The notes: a model not told the origin generated them from the sequence alone. DNA of 64,000 nt from Paenibacillus catalpae (GCF_900112695.1 NZ_FOMT01000003.1:124001-188000), one strand, 5' to 3'; numbered from the stretch's first letter, positions 33,882 to 44,432 are shown. Made by a program: numbers and translations.

Positions 33882-36800
33882 ATGAAAAGGAAATATGGGG
33901 CATGGTCCGGCAAAGGCTTGTTCCTCTTGCTGGTGGCAGTCCTGATTGTCCAGTTAGCCGGGGGAACGATCGGGCGGGAAGTCGAGGCCGCAAGTACGGA
34001 CACAACCGCAGCTCTAGCTGACGGCAGCTACTCGTATGAAGCGGAAGCAGCAGGGAATACACTGGCAGGCAAAGCGGAGATCAAAGCATGCGCGGAAGCG
34101 ACCGGCTGCTCGGGCGGCCAAATAGTCGGCGGGCTGTGGGGCGGTTCGTCTCTGACCTTCAACGAAGTGACGGTAGAGACAGCTGGTGTATATACATTGA
34201 CGGTGCACTACATTTCCGGTGATCCAAGATCGGTAGGAATTAGCGTAAACGGCGGCGCGCTGGATCATTATGATTTGCCGAAGACAGTGGATTGGAACAC
34301 GCTTGGCGCCTATGAGCTGGAGCTTGAGCTGAAGGCGGGAAGCAACACCATTCGTCTGGACGACGAGGGCAGCTATTCGCCGGATATCGACCGGATCGAG
34401 CTCAAGCTGTCCGATGGTGGTCCTGGCGAGCCTGGTACAGGCACTGCTTATGAGGCAGAAGCGTCTGTCAACGTCTTGACGGGAAATGCGTCCGTCAGCG
34501 GCTGCAGTGCTGCTACCGGCTGCTCGGGCGGTAAGAAAGTAGGAAATCTGTGGGGCGGCTCTACCTTGCAATTCCATGATGTGATGGCGGAGAAGGCCGG
34601 TGTGTATTCGCTTAGCGTCTATTACATTTCGGGAGATCCGCGTCCGGTATCCATTGCTGTCAATGACGGCCCTTCGGACAATTACGCGCTGCCCAAAACC
34701 GAAAACTGGGACACCATTGGCGTGTTCAAGCTGGAGATTGAGCTGAAGGCGGGAGCAAACACAATTACGTTTAACGATGACGGCGGTTGGTCGCCGGATA
34801 TCGATAAGCTGGAGATCGCAGCTGCGGAAGGACCAGGTGAGGATCCGGGTCCGATTGACAACATTGGCCAAATCGGCCAAGTGATCGACTCGAAAAAGTA
34901 TGGATCTATCAAAGTAACGGCGCATGAGAAAGGAGCAACCTTCGTTTCCGGCTCCTACAGCATTACGTACAATACGGAATCGGGACTTGCGGCTTTTGCT
35001 TGGAACGGCAAAACGCTTGTAAAAGGCGCTTATGCCAGCGCTCAGCTGGGAGATCAGCTGCTGGAAAGCCGTAAATACGCGGAGCATCTCTTCAGGCTCA
35101 GCGACATCCAGAAAATCAAGGATGGACATGGTAAAGGCGTCCGCATTACGGTTGAGAACCGCAGCGAAGGCTTGCCGATCATGAAGCAAACCTATCAGCT
35201 GTATGAGGATCAGCCCTACTTCCTCGTATCGCAGCAAGTGGTGAGCAGCTCCGAGGTCAGCTCGAACGACATGGCTCCGCTTGTCGTAAATGCGAGCGGT
35301 GGCGTTGATATTGGCAGCTATGAAGACAACCGGGTTCTGATCACGCCGTATGACAATGACGCATGGTCGCGTTATCAGGCTCGCACGATCAATACAGCAT
35401 TAAATAACAATAACTATATCAGCTCCGAGATGACGGCCATCTATGATAACACAACCCGCAGCGGCCTTGTCATTGGCTCGGTTACGCATGATGTATGGAA
35501 AACGGGCATTTTCTGGAGCGGCTCTAATGACAAGCTTAATAAATTAAAGGTGTATGGCGGCTTCACATCGCTCACATCAACGCATGACAGCATCGGGCAT
35601 GGACAAGTAACGGGCACAACCATTACTTCCCCGCAAATTGCAGTAGGCTACTATGCGGATTACCGTGACGGACTGGAAAATTACGGGGAAGCCAACGCAG
35701 CCGTTGCTCCGCCGCTTAAGTTTGAGAAGGGCGTGCCTTCCGGCGTGCCGGTCGGCTGGAACAGCTGGGGGGCGTACGAAAGCTCGCTCAGCTACGATAA
35801 AGTCGTTGAAGTATCGAACTTCTTCAAGGCTAATCTGCAGTCTTTCACCAACAAAGGTACCGTCTACATCAATATGGACTCCTATTGGGATAATCTGTCC
35901 GAACAGCAGCTTCGCGACGCTGTGAAGCTGATCCGTAATAACGGGCAGAAAGCCGGCATTTACTATGGTCCTTTCGTATACTGGGGAGACAATATGTCGC
36001 AGCCCGTAGAAGGGACAAACGGCAAATACACCTACGGCGATATCGTGCTACGTGATGCTGATGGCAACATCCTTCCTAAGGTGGATGGCGCATATGCCAT
36101 CGACCCTACACATCCGGGCTCGAAGCAGCGCGTTGAATATGTATTCAAGAAGTTCCTGGATTACGGCTTTGAATATATCAAGATCGACTTCCTGTCCCAT
36201 GGCTCGTTTGAGGGCAAGCATTACGATCCTATGGCGCAGACTGGCATTCAAGCGTACAACCAGGGAATGGCTCATATCGACAAGACGCTTGGCGGCAAAA
36301 TGTTCATCAGCGCTTCAATCGCGCCATTGTTCCCTAGCCAATACGCTCATGCAAGACGCATTTCCTGCGATGTCGACGGCTCGCTCGGCCGCACGGAATA
36401 CCAGCTTAACAACCTGACCTACGGCTGGTGGCAGAACGGTACCATCTACACTTACACCGATCCGGATTACATGACGCTCGCAAAAGGCGGTTCATTTAAT
36501 GCGGCGCAAACACGGGTTAATGCAGCAGCTATTTCCGGCACCGTGTATATGAACTCGGATGACGTAAGCAAGGTAGAAACACAAGAGCTGATGAAATCGC
36601 TGCTCACAAACAAAAACGTCAACGACATCGCCCTGATCGGCGAAGCTTTCCGTCCGGTTGAAGGCAATACGGGCAACGCTGCGGCAGACGTATTCGTTAT
36701 GCAGGACAACAAGGACTACTACCTCGCCGTGTTCAACTACACGAATGACGCCGTAGTAAAATCCGTTGATCTGAAGCGTGCTCTAGGCATCTCCGCAACC

Positions 36801-36917
36801 TCGAAGGTTGAGCTCGCAGACGCTTGGACCGGCTCCAAAATCGAAGCTCAAGGTACTCTCCAATTGAGCCTGGAAGGCGCTCAATCCAAGCTCTTCAAGG
36901 TAAAGATCAAGAAATAA
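33882..36917 (+). CDS. Secreted clan-D (GH27/GH36-like) glycosidase with two CBM35-type domains
   Basis: 1011 residues. Signal peptide about 1-37 (VEAAS cleavage). Two carbohydrate-binding modules of CBM35/6 type at about 49-175 and 188-312, each with YEAEA, an ATGCSGG Cys pair and SPDID end. Then an N-terminal beta domain and a TIM-barrel catalytic part: GWNSWG (residue ~625), NMDSYWDN, YYGPFVYWG, nucleophile Asp769 in KIDFLSHG and acid/base Asp830 in ISCDVDG. Alpha-galactosidase-like activity is expected, but beta-L-arabinopyranosidase is possible in this clan. It acts outside the cell. A shorter, cytosolic relative lies at 44518. ATG follows AGGAGGCTTG. Confidence 0.85.
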   Translation: MKRKYGAWSGKGLFLLLVAVLIVQLAGGTIGREVEAASTDTTAALADGSYSYEAEAAGNTLAGKAEIKACAEATGCSGGQIVGGLWGGSSLTFNEVTVETAGVYTLTVHYISGDPRSVGISVNGGALDHYDLPKTVDWNTLGAYELELELKAGSNTIRLDDEGSYSPDIDRIELKLSDGGPGEPGTGTAYEAEASVNVLTGNASVSGCSAATGCSGGKKVGNLWGGSTLQFHDVMAEKAGVYSLSVYYISGDPRPVSIAVNDGPSDNYALPKTENWDTIGVFKLEIELKAGANTITFNDDGGWSPDIDKLEIAAAEGPGEDPGPIDNIGQIGQVIDSKKYGSIKVTAHEKGATFVSGSYSITYNTESGLAAFAWNGKTLVKGAYASAQLGDQLLESRKYAEHLFRLSDIQKIKDGHGKGVRITVENRSEGLPIMKQTYQLYEDQPYFLVSQQVVSSSEVSSNDMAPLVVNASGGVDIGSYEDNRVLITPYDNDAWSRYQARTINTALNNNNYISSEMTAIYDNTTRSGLVIGSVTHDVWKTGIFWSGSNDKLNKLKVYGGFTSLTSTHDSIGHGQVTGTTITSPQIAVGYYADYRDGLENYGEANAAVAPPLKFEKGVPSGVPVGWNSWGAYESSLSYDKVVEVSNFFKANLQSFTNKGTVYINMDSYWDNLSEQQLRDAVKLIRNNGQKAGIYYGPFVYWGDNMSQPVEGTNGKYTYGDIVLRDADGNILPKVDGAYAIDPTHPGSKQRVEYVFKKFLDYGFEYIKIDFLSHGSFEGKHYDPMAQTGIQAYNQGMAHIDKTLGGKMFISASIAPLFPSQYAHARRISCDVDGSLGRTEYQLNNLTYGWWQNGTIYTYTDPDYMTLAKGGSFNAAQTRVNAAAISGTVYMNSDDVSKVETQELMKSLLTNKNVNDIALIGEAFRPVEGNTGNAAADVFVMQDNKDYYLAVFNYTNDAVVKSVDLKRALGISATSKVELADAWTGSKIEAQGTLQLSLEGAQSKLFKVKIKK

Positions 36918-36921
36918 TAGC

Positions 36922-36965
36922 AAAACGGCTGTGCCGGGGAAACCCAGCGCAGCCGTTTTGTTTTA
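36922..36965 (+). terminator. Hairpin terminator
   Basis: AAAACGGCTGTGCCGGG / CCCAGCGCAGCCGTTTT (one mismatch) then GTTTT. Confidence 0.8.
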
Positions 36966-37186
36966 AACGGTCACCCCAATATTGGTGACGTACTTTTTTC
37001 GTGGTAATTTAAGAACTTGATTAAAAGGTTAGATGCAAACGGAGCAATTAAATGATTCTGGAGAAGTGGTAACGTTCGCTTTTGTGAAGGGATTCCAATC
37101 CTATTGGAATAGTTCAAGGAATCCCTGAGCAATGGCGATCGGAAGAACATTTAATTGTGCAGTTGCCGTTTAACCTATATTTGTTC
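36966..37186. other. Convergent intergenic with hairpins
   Basis: GTCACC / GGTGAC hairpin at about 36969-36988 followed by CTTTTTT, and at 37089-37126 AGGGATTCC / GGAATCCCT, inside which TTCCAAT/ATTGGAA can pair alternatively. No ORF. Confidence 0.4.
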
Positions 37187-38929
37187 TTACTTGCCAGGAA
37201 TCCGAATCGTCACCGTTGTCCCGATTCCAAGTCGGCTAAATATCGACACCCCATACGAATCGCCAAACAGCAGCTTGATCCTATTATCTACATTACGCAC
37301 GCCATACCCCGACAGCGTATCCTCGCTTTGCGGCAGGGAATCGTTTGGCATCCGCATGCCCATGCCGTCATCAATTACTTTTAGCAGAATGTCCTGTCCC
37401 TCGCGATAAGCGCGGATAATAATATTGATGCCATGCTCGTGATCCCAAATCGCATGGTTAATGCAGTTTTCTACGAAAGGTTGAAGCGTCAGCTTAAGGA
37501 TTGGGCAGGGCAGCACGGACTCTTCAATATCGTAGTGGACCCGGAGCAAATTGGCGAACCGCACCTGTTGGATCGAGACATAATAACGGGTCAGCTGAAT
37601 TTCCTCATGCACCGACAGCGTGTTTTTCCCTTTGTTTAGTGATATCCGGTAAAACTTCGCCAGATCGGTCACCATCTTGTTCATCCGCGGATCGTCATTA
37701 CGGATAGCAAGCGATGAGATCGACGCGAGCGAGTTGTACAGGAAATGCGGGTTAATCTGTGCCTGCAGTACGTTCAGCTCCGCCTCCCGCTTATCGATCT
37801 CCTTCATGTAGACATCAGAGATCAGTGAGCTCAGGCGCTGGCTCATTTTTCGCAGCGCATTGCCGATTTGGCCAATCTCATCCCGGCCAAGCGGCCGGAT
37901 ATCGATAAGCTCGAAATCCTCCCGCTCGATGCGGCGGATCATGCCGACAAGCTTCTCCATCCGTTTGGTGAACAGCCTTGCGGTCACATAAATCAGGACC
38001 GCCATGAGGGCGAGACTGACTAAAGCGTACGTCAATATCCGTTTGGCGGTTAAATGCGCCTTGGACAGAAAGCTGCTGTAAGGAATGAGAGAAACGCTTT
38101 TCCAGCCGTATTTGGTTGTATTGTAGACAACGAGCACACGCTCTCCCTTATACGTACTGTCGAATTGACCGCTCTTCTCGACCGGAAACGAAGCTGGCAG
38201 ATCGATCGGCTGATTCAGAAGGCTTTTATCCTTGGCGGACATCACGATGCCTTCTTCGTTAATGATCAGTACCGTCTTGTCACTCGCTTCCTTCTCCATC
38301 AGCCGGAAAATATCGGATTCCAGTATATTGATCGTCAGTACGCCGTAGGGATTGTTCATGCTGCTAATATTCAGTAACCGCGACAGCGTGAACATCGGCG
38401 GCTTGTCGGGCTCTGAAGGGGAGGTGACGAACCTTACGTCCCCGAAGCTGCCGCTGAGCGATTGGTAAGCCAAGGTATTACGGAATTTTTTATCCATGGA
38501 CTTAATGTACATGCCGTCGGTAGGAAGCGTCTCATTGCTGATGAAGACCGTCATGGATTCAATGTCCGGATTCGTCGTCAGCATGTTTACGAACGAGTTG
38601 TTAATGTATTTGTAAGCATCGACGAAGAGCGAAGGATCCTTCGAATAATCATTCGTCAGATAGGCGCGCAGCGTAGAGTCCAGATACAACGTAGCGGACA
38701 GCTTCGTGTACGTATCCAGCTTGTTCTCCAGGTTGGAGTTAATTTGCGCAACGGTTGAGCCTGTATTCGCTACCATTTGAGAAGAGAGCTCGCTGCGAAT
38801 AGTGGAATAGGAATACTGAACGAAAAAGAGCAAGGGGAGAATGCCCCCCAGTAAGAACATAACAAACAGCTTCTCGCGAAGCCGCCAATTGTATAAGGGA
38901 TTCATCAGCCATCCGGCAAACTTCCTCAT
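37187..38929 (-). CDS. YesM-type sensor histidine kinase
   Basis: 580 residues: N-terminal membrane helix, large extracellular sensor of about 250 residues (dCache-like), second helix around 300-320, HAMP, HisKA_7TM-type phospho-acceptor in QINPHFLYNSL, then HATPase (NCINHAIWDHEHG, IDDGMGM, GYGVRNVDNRI). It senses a sugar outside and phosphorylates the paired YesN regulator just upstream in the same operon. ATG 38929, 17 bases after the regulator stop. Confidence 0.9.
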   Translation of the reverse strand: MRKFAGWLMNPLYNWRLREKLFVMFLLGGILPLLFFVQYSYSTIRSELSSQMVANTGSTVAQINSNLENKLDTYTKLSATLYLDSTLRAYLTNDYSKDPSLFVDAYKYINNSFVNMLTTNPDIESMTVFISNETLPTDGMYIKSMDKKFRNTLAYQSLSGSFGDVRFVTSPSEPDKPPMFTLSRLLNISSMNNPYGVLTINILESDIFRLMEKEASDKTVLIINEEGIVMSAKDKSLLNQPIDLPASFPVEKSGQFDSTYKGERVLVVYNTTKYGWKSVSLIPYSSFLSKAHLTAKRILTYALVSLALMAVLIYVTARLFTKRMEKLVGMIRRIEREDFELIDIRPLGRDEIGQIGNALRKMSQRLSSLISDVYMKEIDKREAELNVLQAQINPHFLYNSLASISSLAIRNDDPRMNKMVTDLAKFYRISLNKGKNTLSVHEEIQLTRYYVSIQQVRFANLLRVHYDIEESVLPCPILKLTLQPFVENCINHAIWDHEHGINIIIRAYREGQDILLKVIDDGMGMRMPNDSLPQSEDTLSGYGVRNVDNRIKLLFGDSYGVSIFSRLGIGTTVTIRIPGK

Positions 38930-38946
38930 GAACAGACCACTCCAGC

Positions 38947-40548
38947 CTAAAGTTGCAATTTGCGGTATTCGTTAGGCGTGCTGCCTTTATGCTTCTGGAA
39001 TACCGAGCAGAAATAAGAGACGTTCTCATAGCTGACCCGATGGGCGATCTCGCGCACCTTCAGCGACCGGTCCTTCAGCAGCTCCGACGCATGACTCATG
39101 CGGACGCGGGTCAAATAATCGAGGATGGTCTCGCCAGTCTTTTCTTTAAAGATCGTCCGTACATAGTTTGGTGACAAAAAGACTTCTTTGGCGATATCCT
39201 CCACCGTAAGGGGCAGATGATAGCGCTCGGCGATCAGCTTCATAATCTGCTCGGCAACCGACTGATGGCGGTCAATATCCCGCTCAGCCGCAGCTTTCAG
39301 CAGCTCCGAACAAAAGCGAAGCGCATAGGCGTGATAATGGGCGATTGTCGGCAGCGACGATAGCTCCTTCCAATGATCGGCAAGCAGCTGTTCTCGAAGC
39401 GGTCCTACCATCAGAGAGGTAAAATGCTGCTCCAGGACGGTCAGCAGCTGGATGACCGCCCGAACGGCGAAATTCCGTTCAATCCGCTCCTGCCGCATGC
39501 TGGAGAACCAGTCGTCGAGCACCTGGCTGACACGCTCCGCATCTTCCGCTTGCACGGCTGAAATAAGGGAAGCCGCAGCGCCTTCGACAGGCATATCCGT
39601 CTGCTTCGCCATCTCCCCGCTGCAGCTACGGATGACGGAGCCTGCCTGCCGGTACAGCTTCACTTCATTGCAGCGCTGCGATTCCTCGAACGCCTCCTTG
39701 AGCAGATGAAACCCCTTGTAAGGGCCGGACAGTCCAATGGTCGCAAAGGCCTCTCCTTCAGCGGTTACTGTCAACAGCTCCTCCCGGAGCAGCTCCCAAT
39801 AAGCCGTTTCCCAGTGCTGGGGTTTTCCTTGGAACAGAATAAATAACGTGTTTGGGCCGGTCTCCAGAACGATAGCGGCGTCCAGTCTCCGCTTCAGCAA
39901 ATCCCGCGCTGACTCTGCTGCATCTGCCATCAGAATAGAGGAGGACTGCTGTGTCCGTTCGCTTTCGGACTCTCCCTCGGCTCTCTGGCTGCGAAAAGCC
40001 GGAGGCTCCAGCGTCATGTAAGCGGCTCCATAAGATTGATGGGCGAGGAAGCCGGAGGCCCCTTTCTCCCATTGCCTGATCCACCCGAGCCGACGTTCTG
40101 GGGAGGTCTCGCGAACAATGCGCAGCAGCAGCTTCTCCAGCCGCCAGCCGCCTCCTTCACTTGCAAGCTGCTCCTCCTCGCATTTCTTTTTAACCTTTTC
40201 CAGAAGAACAAGCAGCTCTTCCATGTCGATTGGTTTCAGCAGGTAGCCAGCCGCTTCGATATTCAGGGCGGACTTTATATATTGGAATTCGTTATGGCCG
40301 CTTAAATAAATAATTTTGACGCTCTTGTCAATTTGCTTCGCGCGCCGCCCGAATTCAAGCCCATCCATGATGGGCATGCGCACATCCGTTACAATGATGT
40401 CCGGCTTAAGCTCCGTGAGCTTGGCCAATGCTTCCTTGCCGTTTCGCGCCGTTCCGACGACCTGGATGCCGGCTTGCTCCCATGGAACGTAATGCTCCAT
40501 CGTCTCCAGCTCGATCGCTTCATCGTCCACCAGCAGCACAGTATACAT
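38947..40548 (-). CDS. YesN-type response regulator with AraC DNA-binding domain
   Basis: 533 residues: receiver domain (LLVDDEAIE, DVRMPIMDG with phospho-Asp, LLKPID), a long middle linker, and a C-terminal AraC HTH pair (TVEDIAKEVFLSPNYVRTIFKEKTG, VREIAHRVSYENVSYFCSVFQKHKG). It likely activates the divergent importer genes at 40759. ATG 40548 behind GAGGCGGTG. Confidence 0.9.
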   Translation of the reverse strand: MYTVLLVDDEAIELETMEHYVPWEQAGIQVVGTARNGKEALAKLTELKPDIIVTDVRMPIMDGLEFGRRAKQIDKSVKIIYLSGHNEFQYIKSALNIEAAGYLLKPIDMEELLVLLEKVKKKCEEEQLASEGGGWRLEKLLLRIVRETSPERRLGWIRQWEKGASGFLAHQSYGAAYMTLEPPAFRSQRAEGESESERTQQSSSILMADAAESARDLLKRRLDAAIVLETGPNTLFILFQGKPQHWETAYWELLREELLTVTAEGEAFATIGLSGPYKGFHLLKEAFEESQRCNEVKLYRQAGSVIRSCSGEMAKQTDMPVEGAAASLISAVQAEDAERVSQVLDDWFSSMRQERIERNFAVRAVIQLLTVLEQHFTSLMVGPLREQLLADHWKELSSLPTIAHYHAYALRFCSELLKAAAERDIDRHQSVAEQIMKLIAERYHLPLTVEDIAKEVFLSPNYVRTIFKEKTGETILDYLTRVRMSHASELLKDRSLKVREIAHRVSYENVSYFCSVFQKHKGSTPNEYRKLQL

Positions 40549-40604
40549 TTCGGCACCGCCTCTCTAGAAGTAATTTAACGATAATATCCACGTTGTTACT
40601 AGTT

Positions 40605-40621
40605 TAACGGCTATGCCGTTA
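40605..40621. promoter_or_regulatory. 17-base palindrome between the YesN and permease genes
   Basis: TAACGGC-TAT-GCCGTTA, perfect 7-3-7. Nearby TTTAACG words at 40574 and 40603. A candidate operator in the divergent promoter region; TATAAT at 40705-40710 fits the permease -10. Confidence 0.5.
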
Positions 40622-40758
40622 TTCAACAATGGAGCAAAAGGAAGTGTGTGGGTTTCGAGCATGAATCGGTAGATCTTATTATAGAACGGTCATTTTGCCC
40701 GGCCTATAATAAGGACACGAAGCAGATGAAAACGCAATCAATTCAAGGGGGCAACACG

Positions 40759-41742
40759 ATGAACATGCAAACGAAGGCGCATCCGGAGGGAAAAGGAGCG
40801 CTTGCCGTCAAGCGGAATAGAGGCGGGCTGCTGGGCAGGCTGAAAGAGCAGCGGCTGCTTTACGTACTGATGCTGCCCGCAATCATCCTGACCCTGATGT
40901 TCTCCTATGTGCCGATGTTCGGGCTTTATATGGCGTTCATTAATTATCAGCCGGGCGGCGGATCATTTTTCAAGCAATTTTTCACGACGGATTTCGTAGG
41001 GCTGCAGTGGTTTAATTACTTCTTCACAAACGGCGATTTCGTGCGGATTATGCGCAACACGCTGGCGCAAAGCTTCCTGTCGCTGCTGTTCGGGTTTCCA
41101 ATGCCGATCATTCTGGCGCTTATGATTAATGAACTGCGAAACGGCTGGTTCAAGCGAACGTTCCAGACCGTCTCGTACATGCCGCATTTTATCTCCTGGG
41201 TAATCGCGGCGAACATCATTATTACGATGCTCTCATCGGGCGGAGTCATTAACAACATTCTGACCGGGCTTCATATTATCGATGAACCGATCCAGTTCAT
41301 GCAGAAGGGGCATCTCTTCTGGTGGATTATCGCTTTCTCGAATGCGTGGAAGGACATGGGCTTTAACGCAATCATGTATCTGGCTGCTATTGCGGCAATC
41401 AACCCCGAGCTGTACGAGGTGGCGAAGGTTGACGGTGCAAGCCGTCTGAAGCAAATGCTGCACATTACGCTTCCGTCCATCCGGCCGACCATTATCATTT
41501 TAGCAATACTCGCGGTTGGCGGTATTTTGAACGCAGGCTTTGACCAGCAGTACCTGCTCCAAAACAACACGGTCATGGAGTACTCGGAAGTTATCGATAC
41601 GTACACGTACAAATACGGTCTGCAAAACGGCATGTTCTCCTACGGTGCCGCCGTCGGATTGTTCAAATCGGTCGTGGCTTTCATACTTGTCATCGCCGTG
41701 AACCAGATGGCTAAAAAAATGGAAGAGCAGTCGCTGTTCTAG
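40759..41742 (+). CDS. LplB-type sugar ABC permease
   Basis: 327 residues, six membrane helices, and the inner EAA loop INPELYEVAKVDGASRLKQMLHITLPSIRP that contacts the ATPase. Family: large-oligosaccharide importers (LplB/YtcP-like). ATG 40759 follows AAGGGGG by 7 bases; the in-frame starts at 40648 and 40726 do not. Confidence 0.88.
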   Translation: MNMQTKAHPEGKGALAVKRNRGGLLGRLKEQRLLYVLMLPAIILTLMFSYVPMFGLYMAFINYQPGGGSFFKQFFTTDFVGLQWFNYFFTNGDFVRIMRNTLAQSFLSLLFGFPMPIILALMINELRNGWFKRTFQTVSYMPHFISWVIAANIIITMLSSGGVINNILTGLHIIDEPIQFMQKGHLFWWIIAFSNAWKDMGFNAIMYLAAIAAINPELYEVAKVDGASRLKQMLHITLPSIRPTIIILAILAVGGILNAGFDQQYLLQNNTVMEYSEVIDTYTYKYGLQNGMFSYGAAVGLFKSVVAFILVIAVNQMAKKMEEQSLF

Positions 41743-41769
41743 AACAATGACGGAAGAGGAGAGCAGACT

Positions 41770-42657
41770 ATGGTAAAAGACAAAAAAGATTTTCTCTTTA
41801 TGACCGCCGTTTACACCTTTATCGTTGCGATATTTATCGTTACGTTCTATCCCTTTTGGAATGTCTTCATCATTTCCCTCAACAGTGCGGAAGACACGTT
41901 GCGGGGGCATCTGTATCTGTGGCCGAGAGAGTTCAGCCTGGCGAGCTATAAGCAAATTTTGACCGACAGTGAGATATGGACGGCGATCAGGGTTACCTTG
42001 ATGCGTACGGTAATCGGCACGCCTCTGGCGGTCATCACCATCAGCATGCTGGCGTTTGCGCTCAGCAAGAAGGAGCTGGTCGCGAACCGTTTCTGGACGT
42101 TATATTTCGTCTTCACGATGTATTTTGGCGGTGGACTTATTCCTTATTACATGGTGCTCAAAAGCTTTCATCTGATCGACAGCTTTATGGTGTTTATCGT
42201 GCCGGGCTTGATGAACGTGTTCTATATGATCATTATTAGAACCTTTATGCAGGGGCTGCCGCAGGAGCTGGATGAGTCGGCGAAGATGGACGGAGCAAAC
42301 TACATCCAGATTTTCTTCCGTATTATTTTGCCGCTGACGACTCCTGTGCTCGCTACAATCGGCCTGTTCACGGCGATCAGCCATTGGAATTCCTGGTTTG
42401 ACTCGTATGTATTTACGTATAATCCGGATTTGAAGACGCTGCAGGCGGTACTCGTCAAAATCCTTAATCAGTACCAGACCGGCTCAATGGTTGGCGATGC
42501 GCAGGCTATGGCGAATTCGGCCAAACGTCTCGCCGTATCCCCGGATACGATCCGGATGGCCGCAACCATGGTTGCTACGCTTCCTATTATTATGGTGTAT
42601 CCGTTCCTGCAAAAATATTTCGTGAAAGGCATGACGCTGGGCGCGGTTAAGAGCTAA
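41770..42657 (+). CDS. LplC-type sugar ABC permease
   Basis: 295 residues, six helices; EAA loop LPQELDESAKMDGANYIQIFFRIILPL. Pairs with the preceding permease to form the channel. 27 bases behind it with its own GAGGAG site. No ATPase gene is present, as usual for this class, which shares an MsmX-type ATPase encoded elsewhere. Confidence 0.9.
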   Translation: MVKDKKDFLFMTAVYTFIVAIFIVTFYPFWNVFIISLNSAEDTLRGHLYLWPREFSLASYKQILTDSEIWTAIRVTLMRTVIGTPLAVITISMLAFALSKKELVANRFWTLYFVFTMYFGGGLIPYYMVLKSFHLIDSFMVFIVPGLMNVFYMIIIRTFMQGLPQELDESAKMDGANYIQIFFRIILPLTTPVLATIGLFTAISHWNSWFDSYVFTYNPDLKTLQAVLVKILNQYQTGSMVGDAQAMANSAKRLAVSPDTIRMAATMVATLPIIMVYPFLQKYFVKGMTLGAVKS

Positions 42658-42763
42658 CCCGCCCGGTTATAGCAGATTATTTGCGGGAGGTGCAGCCAGG
42701 CAGAAAAAAAGGCCGTACAAGTTTTCCGAATAGCCTATAATTATTGAATAAGGGGGATTTCAT

Positions 42764-44395
42764 ATGAATGCAAAAAAATGGATGTTGTCGCTTCTGACAA
42801 CCGTAATGATGATTTCCGTAATATCTGCATGTTCTTCGAATTCATCCAATAAACCAAGCAATACAGGAACGGCGAATACGGGGACGGAAAATAACGGCGG
42901 AACAAAAGAACCAAGCACGGATCCGATCACCATTACGTTCTTTGATAAAAATACAGGTGACAAATTCGATAACGCCATCGCCAAAGAAATTACGAAACGT
43001 ACCGGCGTAACGATTGAGATCCAGCAGCCAACGGGCAACCCGACGGAAAAGCTGAACCTGATGCTGGCGAGCGACGATTTGCCGGACATGATCATGTTCG
43101 ACCGTTCCAGCGATCTGGTGGCGAAATACACGGAAGCGGGTTCGATTATTCCGCTGGATGATCTGATTGCGCAATACGGCCCGGACGTAAAAGAAATGTA
43201 CGGCGATGTCTTGAACAAAACGCGTTACAAGGACGGCAAAAACTACTATCTGTCCAACTGGTATGGTCTTGAGCATGAGCCTGTATTCGGCTTCAACATG
43301 CGCAAGGATATCGTGAAGGAGCTTGCGCCGGATAAAGCGGACGGCGGTGTTCCGTTCACGCAAAGCGAGTTCAAGCAGCTTTTGGTCGATTTCAAGGCGA
43401 AATACCCGCAAATCGACGGCAAGGATTCGATCGCTCTGACGATGGACGGCGAGAACTGGGGCGGCACGCTCGGCACCTTCAAGGGAATGTTTGGCCTGAT
43501 GCCTTATTACGAGCATGACGGCAAGCTGCAATATGATGTGAAGGATCCGAAGTACAAAGACATGATTCTGTTCATGAACGACTTGTACCGCTCCGGCCTG
43601 ATGGACAAAGAATGGGCGATCAACAAGCGTCAGGTATGGGAGCAAAAAATCGCAACAGGAACCATTTTCTCCTCGACCGGCGCTTATTGGGATCTGGGCA
43701 ACTCCAACACCATCCTCAAAAAGGATAAAAGCGAAGAAGCGCAGCTGTTTGCTTATAAAGTGGTTGCAGACGGCGTAGATCCTGCGAAGACGACTTACGG
43801 CGGCCGCAGCTCCCTTGGCTGGGACGCAATTGCCATTACGAAGAAGAACAAAAATCCGGAACGTACGATGCAATTCATTAACTTCCTTGCAAGTGAAGAA
43901 GGTCAATACCTGCTCATGTGGGGTATCGAAGGCACGCATTGGGATATGAAGGACGGCAAGCATGTGCCGCGTCCGGAAACGCTCCAAGCTTTCAAAGACG
44001 ACTGGGCGGCTTATACGAAAGAAACAGGCATCCGCAAATGGACCTGGTTTGTTAAAAACGGACCTGGCACAGACGGCACACCGTATGACCTTCCAGGCCG
44101 TTACGAACGTTCTCCGATTGACCAGATGGCCATCAAGAACTTGTCGGACAGCATTTTTGACACCGCGATTTACGATGGCATAAGCCCGCAGGGCGGCACG
44201 CCGGAAGCATTGTCCGAGCAAAAGATCAGCGATATTACGAAGCAAGCGATTACGAAAGCGATTATGGCTTCTTCGGCTGAAGAAGCAAGCTCGATTTTTG
44301 ACAAAATGCTGTCCGATATGAAAGGCGCAGGCGACGATAAAGTTGAAGCGGTGTACACGAGCAATTACGAGGCCCGCAAAGAACTGTGGAATTAA
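42764..44395 (+). CDS. Sugar-binding lipoprotein of the ABC importer
   Basis: 543 residues; signal peptide with lipobox VISAC; low-complexity linker rich in Ser/Asn/Thr, then a large cluster-D type solute-binding domain (LMLASDDLPDMIMFDRSSD, ALTMDGENWGGTLGTFKGMFG). The size suits oligosaccharides. ATG behind AAGGGGGA. It ends in an attenuator-like hairpin before the glycosidase. Confidence 0.88.
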   Translation: MNAKKWMLSLLTTVMMISVISACSSNSSNKPSNTGTANTGTENNGGTKEPSTDPITITFFDKNTGDKFDNAIAKEITKRTGVTIEIQQPTGNPTEKLNLMLASDDLPDMIMFDRSSDLVAKYTEAGSIIPLDDLIAQYGPDVKEMYGDVLNKTRYKDGKNYYLSNWYGLEHEPVFGFNMRKDIVKELAPDKADGGVPFTQSEFKQLLVDFKAKYPQIDGKDSIALTMDGENWGGTLGTFKGMFGLMPYYEHDGKLQYDVKDPKYKDMILFMNDLYRSGLMDKEWAINKRQVWEQKIATGTIFSSTGAYWDLGNSNTILKKDKSEEAQLFAYKVVADGVDPAKTTYGGRSSLGWDAIAITKKNKNPERTMQFINFLASEEGQYLLMWGIEGTHWDMKDGKHVPRPETLQAFKDDWAAYTKETGIRKWTWFVKNGPGTDGTPYDLPGRYERSPIDQMAIKNLSDSIFDTAIYDGISPQGGTPEALSEQKISDITKQAITKAIMASSAEEASSIFDKMLSDMKGAGDDKVEAVYTSNYEARKELWN

Positions 44396-44432
44396 TCGCG
44401 CTCATATAATCAAAGCAGACAGGTTAAAGGGG

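Noticed and set aside
34014..35237. Long minus-strand frame opposite the CBM domains
   Set aside because: Arg/Ala-rich shadow without motifs.
42842..44245. Long open frame on the minus strand opposite the sugar-binding lipoprotein
   Set aside because: It mirrors the codon bias of the real gene, has no family features and no ribosome binding site.
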